Positions 16,753-25,172 of a stretch of 64,000 nt of DNA are shown here, in pieces. Source of the stretch: Candidatus Gastranaerophilales bacterium (lineage in GTDB: Bacteria > Cyanobacteriota > Vampirovibrionia > Gastranaerophilales > CAJFVJ01); assembly GCA_944323485.1 (NCBI GenBank), contig CALUSR010000002.1:380048-444047 (forward strand). Reading direction: 5' to 3'. The notes under the pieces are model-generated. The model was not told where the DNA came from. It searched no databases and was given only the letters and a program-made list of their open reading frames with translations. The position numbers were made by a program, and so were the translations under genes. How positions within the stretch are numbered: position 1 is the first letter of the stretch; each line of letters opens with the position of its first letter.

Positions 16753-19700
16753 TTATTTATACTTATTAATCATTTTCAGCATAATATTGTTTTTTGCGTT
16801 GTTATCGGCTACAACATCAAGAATACTCTGATGATAAATATTGTTATTTTGTATTGAATTTAGAATGTCCTGATGAGATATTTTATTATCCTGTATTACA
16901 TCCAAAATTGACTGATGTTGTCTTCCGTTATTTTGAATATTATTAAGCGTGTTTTGAACTTCTTGACCTGATGATGAAAAATTCAATCCGTTTATCAGTG
17001 CCATAGCCTGATCATATTGGATATTTCCTGCCTGTATCAGCATAGTGTTGCTCAATTCAAATTGTCGTTTTGCCTTCATCAGCTCAACCATTTCAGCTGC
17101 AATATCCGCATCAAGAATTGTTGACTTCGCAGCCTCAAGATTTTCTGACTTCGCCTCACTTGTTTCTATAGATGACTTCAAAATATCTGCTGTTGTGGAA
17201 AAGGAGGCTATTTTCTCCCGAACAGTTGAAAGAGCTGCATCAATTGAATCAAGACTCAAATTTGAAGTATCGCTGTTTGATAAATTTATCCAGATATCAT
17301 CAAAATCAAGGCTTGTATCAATTGTCCACCGTGAAGATTCATCATTATCGGTGCCTATTTGCAGGACAACTTCCGTTTTTGCTTCACTATTCCCGGGGTC
17401 TGTCGGATAAGAACCGCTTTGCCCCCCGCTGTCAGGAAAATCCGGATAACCGTCAAAGTCAGGGTCACCTTCATCACCCGGAGTAACACCAGGACCGACA
17501 TAATTTTCCCATTCAAGATGAGGTCTCGGGTTCCCCTGTGTCAAATTCCAAATTGTGTCATTCCAGCCTGCTCCGACAAAATTGTTCATATTCATAAACT
17601 CTTGTGTCGTAAGTCCGGTCAGACCTGTTGAAGCCCCGCTGCTAACACCGGTCATTCCTGCTGCTGTCGTATTCCAGAAGCTGTTTACAACGCTTCCGCC
17701 GGTTATTGTTCCTGCAAATCCTCCAGTGTTTGTAGCACTTGAGTTCACCGCACCGTAGGAATAGACGTTTGTAAAGGTACCGTATGTCATATTACCGACA
17801 AATCCGCCGATATTTCCGCTGCCGCCGGATATTCCCGTTACTGTACCGGTTGAATAACTGTCAGATATTTCTCCGTTGCCGCTGGCTGTTGTTGAATTAA
17901 CTCCGACAAATCCGCCGATAGCGCTATAACCAGAAACAGCACCTTCTGCATAGCTGCCGGTGATTGTACCGTAATTTACGCCTGCAAAACCGCCTGCATT
18001 GTCACTTCCTTCAACATCACCAGTAGCATAGCTATTTTCAATTATTCCGTTGTTAGATCCCGAAAAGCCTCCGACATTTGTCTGTCCAAAAATATCGCCT
18101 GTCGCATAACTTCCTGTGATACTTCCGCTGCTGTGTTGACCGACAAGACCGCCTGACTTATCACGACCTTCGACATTTCCTGTGGCATAACTGTTTGTGA
18201 TAATTCCGGTTCCGTTGTGCAAGCCGACAAGACCGCCCGTGTTCTCTCCGCTGGATTCAACCCTGCCCGTTGCATGGCTGTTTTCTATTGTTCCTGAGTT
18301 ATTTTGTCCTATAAGACCGCCCGTATTGGTTTTGCCGTTGACATTTCCTGTTGCGTAGCTGTTTGTGATAATTCCTGCAGAATAATTAGCCCCTATCAGA
18401 CCTCCAACGCTTTCAGAACCCTCAACATTTCCTGTTGCATAGCTGTTTGTGATTGACGCATCATAATTGAAGCCGACAAGACCACCGACAATAGAATCCC
18501 CTGAAACCGTCGCAGAAGACGAGCTATTTGATATTGCTCCATAGTTACTACCGACAAGAGCTCCTGTGGCACTATAGCTTCCACCGTTAATTGTAGAGTT
18601 GTTCACATGGACATCGTCGATATCACCTCTGTTCACTCCGACGAGTGCGCCGGTATTATTTTCTGACGCAGTGATGGTAAAGTTTTCGAGGGTCAAATCA
18701 CTGATTGAGGCAGTATTTGTTGTTGTTACAAAAAGCCCCTGATCTGAGGTCAAATTTTTGATGGTATGACCGTTGCCGATGATGGTTCCTGAGAAGTTTT
18801 CTTTTGCAACATAGTTTGAGATTGTTGAGAAATCAATGTCATTGTCGAGGATGTAGGTTCTTCCGGCTGTGCCTGTCCCATCCTGAGCTATTTTGTCGAT
18901 GAACTCCTGCGCTGATGAGATGTGGATTGTAGAGCCTGCAGGTTCATAGTTTTCCCAGACGAGGTGAGGACCGTCGACTGTGAAATCCCAGTCAGCTTCA
19001 CTCCACCCTGCATTAACAAACGGTGTTGAGGTTGCGAACTGCGAGCCTGTCAGACCTGTTACGCCGTAAGATGAGCCTGAGCCGAGAGCAGAGGAAACAC
19101 CTGATGTTTCTTTATTGAAGAAAGAGTTTGTAATCACACCGTCATAAAGACCGGCAAGAGCGCCTACGTATTCAGTACCTGTCACCGTACCTGTTGCATA
19201 GCTGTTTGAAATAACCGCATATGGAAGAGTCACACCTGTAAGACCGCCGACAGAGGAAGTTCCAGTGACATCTCCTGTTGCATAGCTGTTTGAAATAGTA
19301 CTTCCTGTGGTATGGTTACCGACAAGTCCTCCGATGTTATCAGTACCGCTGACATTTCCTGTTGAGTAGCTGTTTGAAATATCTCCTGAAGTGGAACCGA
19401 CAAGACCGCCAACATCTTCCGTTCCTGTAACATCTCCTGTTGAGTAGCTATTTGTGATTGTTGCATCGTTTGAACCGACAAGTCCGCCGACATGATTACC
19501 GCCAGAAACCGTTGCCGAAGACGAGCTGTTTGAGATTGCTGCATTATAGCTATGTCCGGCAAGACCACCGATGTTTTGATAACTTCCGCCGTTGATTGTC
19601 GAGTTGATAATGTGGACATCGTCAATATCACCTCTGTTGTTCCCTACCAGAGAGCCGGTGTTATTTCCTGATGCCGTGATGGTGAAGTTGTCGAGTGTCA

Positions 19701-21393
19701 AATCTCTTATTGAGGCTGTTTCCGTCGTTGATTCAAAAAGCCCCTGATTTGACGTAAGATTTTTGATGGTATGACCGTTGCCGATGATAGTTCCTGCAAA
19801 GTTTGTTTTTGCCGTATAGTTTGAAACCGTTGAAAAGTCGATGTCATTGCCGAGAACATAAACCTGACCCTCTGTATTAGAGCCATTCCGAGCAATTTTG
19901 TCAATAAACTCCTGCGCTGAGGTAATATAGATTTTCGAAGTCATATTATTCTCAGCTTTCAAAGAAGGAACGCCTGAGATATCCCAGATACCTGTATCCC
20001 AGGATGAAAACAGTGACGAATCAGATATATCGCTGACCTGAGTTCCGGTAGTCGTATTTTCAGCAAAAGTTGACGTAATATTTCCGCTGTTCTTAGATGA
20101 TATTCCATCGTTAGAAGGCTTGCTTGATAAGGTAAAATTGATATTTTGTTCGACAGAAGAAAAACTGTTTGTAATCGTTCCCGTGTTGTTTGCAACAAGC
20201 CCGCTAATAGAACCGAGAATGTCACGTACCTGACCGTTAAAATTCATCGTTCCTGACGAATATGTGTTTCGAATAACCCCATTATTTTTTTCGGCAATCA
20301 GTGAAGAAGTTATATAAATATATGAATTAGGATCACCTGAATAATAATAGAATTGTCCGTTTACTTCAGTTTTGCTCTCTGAGATAATTCCATTGTTTGT
20401 TTCGACAATACCTCTTATTATCTCCGATTGATTGTTTAGTGAATCAACATCAACAGTTTCACTCAAATTCTTGGTTAAGAAAATTTTCTCTACTGTTCCG
20501 TTGTTTGTTCCGACAACCGCAGCAGAATTATCTGTTGAACTTGCATAAAGATTTTGAATCACTGCATCTTTTGTTGTACTTGAGAATACATCATCAGAGA
20601 AAGTAATTGTATGACCGTTGCCGTCAAGAGTTCCTGCAAAATTTTCTTTTGCAGCGTAATCTGAAATAGAAGACAGGTCAATATCCGCATCGAGAACGTA
20701 AGTTTTTCCTTCAGTGCCGGTTCCATCCTGCGAAATCTTATCGACAAATTCCTGTGCCGATCTTATTATAATTGTTTCAGAAGCGGCAGCGTTTGAATCA
20801 GTTACAGGTGCGGATGATGAAAGATTTTGAGCTGTATAAGAAGCTGCAGTTGTATTTATTTCATAGTTTTTATAACCGCTGCCGTCATTTGTAGCACTGC
20901 CGACAGAAGAGGGTGTGTCATACATAAATGCAGCATAGTTCACATACGACGCCACAGAGGGTGTTGAAGGAGCTGTCACAGAGCCGAGTTTTGAGCCGAA
21001 GATGTTTATTTGCCCGAAAGATGTCGAGTTTTTTGTTGTATAAAGTGATTTCAGCAGCTCGTTTGCCTGTTTTTGCATTTCCTGGCGTTCAGAAGCTGAA
21101 TAAGTCCCGTTAGCAGCCTTTTCCGTCAGTTCTTTGAGTTTCAGCAGCGTTGACTCCATCGTTTGCAGTGAGTCAATACCGGTATGAAGCAAATTTATGC
21201 CGTCCTGAGCATTTTGCATTGCCTGTGCGAGTGTTCTTATCTCAGAATTCAGATTGGAAGACAAAACAAGCCCTGTCGGGTCATCAGCAGGCGAGTTTAT
21301 TCGCATACCCGTAGCAAGACGTTGAAGAGTCTGTTCAATTCTATTATTAGATTGGCTAATACTCCGCTGAAGTATCAGATTAATCTGATTCAT
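16753..21393 (-). CDS. Giant flagellin with three GLUG-rich modules (1546 residues)
   Basis: Flagellin N-terminal D0/D1 at about 1-150 (LQRLATGMRINSPADDPTGL; LKELTEKAANGTYSASERQ). A Ser/Thr-rich linker follows, then three related modules at about 207-484, 485-816 and 817-1298. Each opens SAQEF-V/I-DKI and reaches a GNGHTI motif. Modules 2 and 3 carry about 20 GLUG-type units (GGLVGxN...NSYATGxVxG), a beta-solenoid-type repeat of bacterial adhesins. A Pro/Gly/Asp linker (about 1299-1336) leads to the flagellin C-terminus (about 1337-1470; LDADIAAEMVELMKAKRQFEL). A 76-residue tail with four 14-residue repeats follows. Presumably exported by the flagellar apparatus. Role as decorated filament, adhesin or cap is inference. 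One unbroken ORF. Confidence 0.9.
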   Translation of the reverse strand: MNQINLILQRSISQSNNRIEQTLQRLATGMRINSPADDPTGLVLSSNLNSEIRTLAQAMQNAQDGINLLHTGIDSLQTMESTLLKLKELTEKAANGTYSASERQEMQKQANELLKSLYTTKNSTSFGQINIFGSKLGSVTAPSTPSVASYVNYAAFMYDTPSSVGSATNDGSGYKNYEINTTAASYTAQNLSSSAPVTDSNAAASETIIIRSAQEFVDKISQDGTGTEGKTYVLDADIDLSSISDYAAKENFAGTLDGNGHTITFSDDVFSSTTKDAVIQNLYASSTDNSAAVVGTNNGTVEKIFLTKNLSETVDVDSLNNQSEIIRGIVETNNGIISESKTEVNGQFYYYSGDPNSYIYITSSLIAEKNNGVIRNTYSSGTMNFNGQVRDILGSISGLVANNTGTITNSFSSVEQNINFTLSSKPSNDGISSKNSGNITSTFAENTTTGTQVSDISDSSLFSSWDTGIWDISGVPSLKAENNMTSKIYITSAQEFIDKIARNGSNTEGQVYVLGNDIDFSTVSNYTAKTNFAGTIIGNGHTIKNLTSNQGLFESTTETASIRDLTLDNFTITASGNNTGSLVGNNRGDIDDVHIINSTINGGSYQNIGGLAGHSYNAAISNSSSSATVSGGNHVGGLVGSNDATITNSYSTGDVTGTEDVGGLVGSTSGDISNSYSTGNVSGTDNIGGLVGNHTTGSTISNSYATGDVTGTSSVGGLTGVTLPYAVISNSYATGTVTGTEYVGALAGLYDGVITNSFFNKETSGVSSALGSGSSYGVTGLTGSQFATSTPFVNAGWSEADWDFTVDGPHLVWENYEPAGSTIHISSAQEFIDKIAQDGTGTAGRTYILDNDIDFSTISNYVAKENFSGTIIGNGHTIKNLTSDQGLFVTTTNTASISDLTLENFTITASENNTGALVGVNRGDIDDVHVNNSTINGGSYSATGALVGSNYGAISNSSSSATVSGDSIVGGLVGFNYDASITNSYATGNVEGSESVGGLIGANYSAGIITNSYATGNVNGKTNTGGLIGQNNSGTIENSHATGRVESSGENTGGLVGLHNGTGIITNSYATGNVEGRDKSGGLVGQHSSGSITGSYATGDIFGQTNVGGFSGSNNGIIENSYATGDVEGSDNAGGFAGVNYGTITGSYAEGAVSGYSAIGGFVGVNSTTASGNGEISDSYSTGTVTGISGGSGNIGGFVGNMTYGTFTNVYSYGAVNSSATNTGGFAGTITGGSVVNSFWNTTAAGMTGVSSGASTGLTGLTTQEFMNMNNFVGAGWNDTIWNLTQGNPRPHLEWENYVGPGVTPGDEGDPDFDGYPDFPDSGGQSGSYPTDPGNSEAKTEVVLQIGTDNDESSRWTIDTSLDFDDIWINLSNSDTSNLSLDSIDAALSTVREKIASFSTTADILKSSIETSEAKSENLEAAKSTILDADIAAEMVELMKAKRQFELSNTMLIQAGNIQYDQAMALINGLNFSSSGQEVQNTLNNIQNNGRQHQSILDVIQDNKISHQDILNSIQNNNIYHQSILDVVADNNAKNNIMLKMINKYK
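16771..16938 (-). repeat. Four 42-bp (14-residue) tandem repeats in the giant flagellin tail
   Basis: Residues 1486-1541 read as four units: IQNNGRQHQSILDV, IQDNKISHQDILNS, IQNNNIYHQSILDV, VADNNAKNNIMLKM. The 14-residue period equals two heptads, with Ile/Leu spaced as in a coiled coil. Copies are degenerate at DNA level. Confidence 0.85.
17500..20776 (-). repeat. Triplicated 'SAQEF' modules with GLUG repeats inside the giant flagellin
   Basis: Module starts lie at about 20776, 19941 and 18945. Modules 2 and 3 share long near-identical DNA (for example around 18757-18800 and 19762-19805), suggesting recent duplication. Module 1 is more diverged and has few GLUG units. Modules grow from ~280 to ~330 to ~480 residues by added GLUG units. 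Confidence 0.85.
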
Positions 21394-21508
21394 TGACGAT
21401 ACACCTGTATATTCCTTTATTGACGATTATGAAGAAGCAATCCCTATTATAAAAAGCTTCTTTTATTTATGAATATCCCTATTCAAAGTGTACAGCCCGT
21501 TTTTAGGC

Positions 21509-21535
21509 TTGACATCATACATATATACATATAAT
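21509..21535 (+). promoter_or_regulatory. Possible promoter upstream of tRNA-Asp
   Basis: TTGACA at 21509-21514 and TATAAT at 21530-21535, both perfect boxes but with a short 15-base spacer; about 110 bases before the tRNA. The rest of 21394-21644 is AT-rich with no gene. Confidence 0.4.
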
Positions 21536-21644
21536 GTATTTATATATCTATTGTTATACCCATTATTTACATATTTTATTCAAGGCAAAAATATTTTGTT
21601 GCAAAAATTTTTTGAGTATTTTATAATCATTTCACAAAGGCAAT

Positions 21645-21719
21645 GGGAGCGTAGCTCAGTCTGGTTAGAGCGCCTGCCTGTCACGCAGGAGGTCGCGAGT
21701 TCGAGCCTCGTCGTTCCCG
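21645..21719 (+). tRNA. tRNA-Asp (GTC)
   Basis: Cloverleaf visible: acceptor GGGAGCG with CGTTCCC (one G-T pair), D-arm TAGCTCAGTCTGGTTAGAG, anticodon stem CCTGC/GCAGG around GTC, T-arm GTTCGAGCC, and discriminator G as usual for Asp. CCA is not encoded, so the CCA transferase is needed. Confidence 0.96.
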
Positions 21720-21721
21720 AA

Positions 21722-21755
21722 TTAAAAAAGTCCTACAAAAGTAGGACTTTTTTAA
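21722..21755 (+). terminator. Terminator after tRNA-Asp
   Basis: AAAAAAGTCCTAC, AAAA loop, GTAGGACTTTTTT: a 13-bp perfect stem with T-run right after the tRNA. Confidence 0.85.
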
Positions 21756-21756
21756 T

Positions 21757-21912
21757 TGGAATGATAATGGTGAGGACTCGCCAAATTCGCGAGTTGCGCG
21801 AGGGAGCTGAGGCTGGAGCGTTTTTGCGTTTGTGTTGAAAACACATTAGCAAAACGCGTAATTGCCGTTAAAAGCGACCGAGCAAGACACAAGCCTCGTC
21901 GTCCCCGCCATT
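21757..21912 (+). other. Structured GC-richer spacer ending in a copy of the tRNA-Asp 3' end
   Basis: No ORF worth calling. Two hairpins are visible: ACTCGC/GCGAGT (21776-21794), and a longer one (21818-21857) of GCGTTTTTGC with GCAAAACGC topped by TGTGTT-GAAA-AACACA. Bases 21893-21907 repeat the tRNA's last 15 bases with one mismatch and are followed by CCA. It could be an old integration scar, a decayed tRNA copy or a small structured RNA. Confidence 0.4.
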
Positions 21913-22001
21913 TACTAAAAATTGATTATTTATCAATAAATCAAAGACGGAACTAAGCTCTATGCTTAGTTTTTTGTTTTTATAACAAAACTTCGTATAT
22001 T

Positions 22002-22862
22002 TTATATCTCAACAATTTCATATTCTCTGCTGCCCAAACCGAGTGTCTCTGCTGCCTCAATCGTATGAATACCGTTTCTTGACTCTATACGTTTGATTAA
22101 ATCCCTCTTACCCTCATCAGATGAGTTATAAACAGCATCAACACAAGCCTGATCAACGGAAACCGGATCAGTCGAAGCAAAAATACCGATATCAGCCATC
22201 TTTGGTTCTGCCGGATTTGAATCACAGTCACAGTCAACAGACAGTCTGTTTGCAACATTTATATAAACAATATTCTCATGTCCAATATAATCAACAACCG
22301 ATTTACACGCCTCAGCCATTGCTTCAAGAAAGGCATTTTGTTTTGATATTCCGATAAAACCTCCTGCATTGTGTATCAGTGATTTACCATGAGCAGAGGC
22401 AATTCCGATAGACATATTTTTGAGAGCCCCGCCAAATCCACCCATAACATGCCCTTTAAAATGCGATAACATCAAAATAGACTTATAATTCTGCAAATTT
22501 GCCCCGACAAAATTCTTTTTTAAATGCTTTCCGCAAACGACATCAAGAGCTATCTCTTTTTCGCCGTCCATAATATCACATGGAGCTATCTCAAAGAAAC
22601 CATGTTTTTTCATAACCTCCCAGTGTGATTTTGTATTGCTTCTTGGACCACCGTAGGCTGTATTGCACTCAACAATCGTACCATTGACCTCTTCTACCAG
22701 CTTTTTTATCATATCCGGCTGTAAAAAATTGTGTCCTCCTGGTTCACCTGTCGAAATTTTTACAGCAACTTTTTCTTTTAGATTCACATCAAGCGTTCTA
22801 TAAACTTTCACAAGACTATCCGAGGAGATTTCTTTTGTAAAATAAACCGTCGATTTTGCCAT
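22002..22862 (-). CDS. DUF362 domain-containing protein
   Basis: A 286-residue DUF362 protein, a family often found with ferredoxin domains in anaerobes. Seen are VAVKISTGEPGGHNFL (about 33-48), the Cys-containing ECNTAYGGPRS, LSHFKGHVMGGFGGALKNM (about 132-150) and DPVSVDQACVDAVY near 232-245. The usual C-terminal 4Fe-4S ferredoxin CxxCxxC repeats are absent, so this is a core-only form. The biochemical role is not established. It stands alone, downstream of the tRNA-Asp spacer; the ribosome site is weak (GGCGGTG). Confidence 0.82.
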   Translation of the reverse strand: MAKSTVYFTKEISSDSLVKVYRTLDVNLKEKVAVKISTGEPGGHNFLQPDMIKKLVEEVNGTIVECNTAYGGPRSNTKSHWEVMKKHGFFEIAPCDIMDGEKEIALDVVCGKHLKKNFVGANLQNYKSILMLSHFKGHVMGGFGGALKNMSIGIASAHGKSLIHNAGGFIGISKQNAFLEAMAEACKSVVDYIGHENIVYINVANRLSVDCDCDSNPAEPKMADIGIFASTDPVSVDQACVDAVYNSSDEGKRDLIKRIESRNGIHTIEAAETLGLGSREYEIVEI

Positions 22863-22917
22863 ATCACACCGCCTATCTTCTAAAATCCATATATGAATAT
22901 ATCACAAATTTTCTTTT

Positions 22918-24033
22918 CTAACCCAGTTTTCTCTTGAAAGTTCTCGATGCCAGAGTCAAAGTGATTGAGGAAATTATTATTAACGGAATAAGATTTATAA
23001 TAACATCCTCAAATCCCATTCCCTTGAGAATTATTCCTCTTGATAAAACCATAAAGAACCTTACCGGATTAAGCCATGTCAAATACTGCAAACAAAGAGG
23101 CATATCTTCTATAGGTGAAATAAATCCTGATAAAAGAACAGAAGGCATCATAAAAGTCATTGCACTTAAAATGGCTTGCTGCTGGGTATTGCAGATTGAA
23201 GATATAAACAATCCGACTCCGATTATCGCAAGAAGAGAAATCAAAATTGAAACCATAAACAAAACAAATGACCCTGCAAAAGGGAGGTGAAAAAATACAA
23301 CAACTATCCACGTCATAATCATTGTCAATGTCATAGCTATAATCAAAGGCGGAACTGACTTTCCTGTCAGTATTTCAAATGATGACAACGGACTGACTAT
23401 CAACTGGTCAAACGTTCCCTGCTCTCGTTCCCGAGAAATTGACAGAGATGTCAAAATCAACGTTGTAACAAGAGATAACATTGCCACAATTACCGTCAAT
23501 ATAAACCATTTATATTCAAGATTCGGGTTAAACCAGTTCCTGACCGAAGCATTTATGGCAGCACCGCCGCTTTGTCGAGAAACATCTCCACCATATCCTG
23601 AAATAATCTGTGATGCATAACCTGAAGCAATTGACGCAGAGTTTGTCTGCCTTCCTTCAGCTATAACCTGAACAACAGCAGGTTTGCCTGATTTTATATT
23701 ACGGGAAAAATCGTTGTTTATCATCAAACCTATCTGAACTCTTTGCGTATCAAGTTTTTTTTTGAAATCAGACTCATCATTCACATAATAAAAATTTCTG
23801 AATCTGGGAGAATTTTCAAACCTTGACATCAATTCGCGAGACTCAACACTTTGTGAGCGATCAAGAACCGCAACATCAATATTTTGAACTTCCATCGTTA
23901 CGGCATTTGAAAAAATCAAAAGCTGCATAAGCGGCAATCCAAGAATTATCCCTTTTGTTTTCGGGTCTTTCCAAATGGTTATGAATTCTTTTTTCATAAG
24001 AGCAAGAACTCTTCTCAAAAAACCCCCGATCAT
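22918..24033 (-). CDS. ABC-2 type transporter permease (YbhR-like)
   Basis: Inner-membrane permease, 371 residues. One membrane segment near residues 25-45, a large extracytoplasmic domain (about 50-175), then five segments from about 180 to 365, the ABC-2 topology, with the family motif SISREREQGTFDQLIVSPLS (about 198-217). Last gene of the export operon. Its ATG overlaps the previous stop by one base (TAATG). Both permeases are similar, so a heterodimeric channel is expected. Confidence 0.9.
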   Translation of the reverse strand: MIGGFLRRVLALMKKEFITIWKDPKTKGIILGLPLMQLLIFSNAVTMEVQNIDVAVLDRSQSVESRELMSRFENSPRFRNFYYVNDESDFKKKLDTQRVQIGLMINNDFSRNIKSGKPAVVQVIAEGRQTNSASIASGYASQIISGYGGDVSRQSGGAAINASVRNWFNPNLEYKWFILTVIVAMLSLVTTLILTSLSISREREQGTFDQLIVSPLSSFEILTGKSVPPLIIAMTLTMIMTWIVVVFFHLPFAGSFVLFMVSILISLLAIIGVGLFISSICNTQQQAILSAMTFMMPSVLLSGFISPIEDMPLCLQYLTWLNPVRFFMVLSRGIILKGMGFEDVIINLIPLIIISSITLTLASRTFKRKLG

Positions 24034-25172
24034 TATTCAATTCCTCGCTGCACTTTGTTCTTTTTATCTTCAAGTCTGATAGAAGTATTTTTATAAACCA
24101 GCCCAAACAAAATGACGCCAAGCAGAGTTAAATATATAGCATTTGCAATAACTATTTCAGCAACACTGCCTGCCATAAACTCACTTTCAACGAACGAAAC
24201 ATAATACCTTGGAGGTAAAACTCTTGTCAGATGTTGAAAAAATACCGGCATGGAATTTATAGGAAACATCAAACCCGACAACATCAATGCAGGCATAAAA
24301 CCGACACTCATCGCAACCATGCTTGCCAGAAACTGATTTTTCAAAATTGAAGAAATACACAAACCAATACCGAGTGAAGTGAACAAAAACAAAGCACTGA
24401 CCACCGATAAAATCAGATAGCTTCCTCTGAAGGGTATCTGAAAAACAACAACACACAGAAAAATATTAAACCCAAAAGACACCATACCAAGAATAAAATA
24501 CGGAATATATTTTCCAAGGACTATATGTATAGCTTTGACAGAAGTCGAAAGCATACTCTCCATTGTTCCGCGCTCCCACTCACGGGCAATAACAAGGGAT
24601 GTCAGCAATATACCTATTAAAGTCATAGTGATTGCGATAGAACCCGGTATAATAAAATAATGACTGTCCAAATCAGGGTTGTACCATGTCCTGACTTCAG
24701 TGTTTATTGACGGCGGCAATAATAATTCCGAATACTTGCTTGTTGACAACCAACTGTTAGCTATAGACAAGGCATAACTTTGAACATAGTTTGCAGTATT
24801 TACCTCAGAGCCGTCTGTTATAATCATCAAATCAGCTTTCTGACCTCTTGCAAGCTTTGTTGAAAAATCATTTGGAATTATGACAGCGCCCTTGATTTTT
24901 GAACGTATAACAGCAGACTCAATGTCTTTTTCATTATCAAAAATTATTGAGTTAACATACTTGCTATGTCCGAATGATTTGACAAGCGTAGTTATCTCAG
25001 GATTTGTATCATCATTTTTTATTCCCATAGTTACTCTTACGGAATCAAGGTTTATTCCGTACATATAAATAACAATAGAAATAAGCGGAAGCACAAAAGC
25101 CACCACAATACTGCTCGGATCGCGCAGTATTTGTTTTAATTCTTTTTTTACAAGTGCAAGGAGTATTTTCAT
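24033..25172 (-). CDS. ABC-2 type transporter permease (YbhS-like)
   Basis: Partner permease, 379 residues, with the same layout: N-terminal segment about 22-40, soluble domain to about 175, and five C-terminal segments. The motif VIAREWERGTMESMLSTSVK (about 190-209) matches the one in its partner. Overlaps the ATPase gene by 4 bases. With the double ATPase, adaptor and TolC it makes a full tripartite exporter. Substrate unknown; E. coli YbhFSR has been linked to antibiotic and cation efflux, which is family knowledge only. Confidence 0.9.
   Translation of the reverse strand: MKILLALVKKELKQILRDPSSIVVAFVLPLISIVIYMYGINLDSVRVTMGIKNDDTNPEITTLVKSFGHSKYVNSIIFDNEKDIESAVIRSKIKGAVIIPNDFSTKLARGQKADLMIITDGSEVNTANYVQSYALSIANSWLSTSKYSELLLPPSINTEVRTWYNPDLDSHYFIIPGSIAITMTLIGILLTSLVIAREWERGTMESMLSTSVKAIHIVLGKYIPYFILGMVSFGFNIFLCVVVFQIPFRGSYLILSVVSALFLFTSLGIGLCISSILKNQFLASMVAMSVGFMPALMLSGLMFPINSMPVFFQHLTRVLPPRYYVSFVESEFMAGSVAEIVIANAIYLTLLGVILFGLVYKNTSIRLEDKKNKVQRGIE

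Noticed and set aside
17500-20776. Regularly spaced short repeats that look like a CRISPR array at first glance
   Set aside because: They are in-frame coding repeats (GLUG units) of a single ORF with variable spacing; no identical direct repeats or unique spacers of fixed length.
21645-21912. tRNA-Asp as an active integration site for a genomic island in this window
   Set aside because: The repeat of the tRNA end is only about 190 bases away, and no integrase gene is in the window; at most an old scar.
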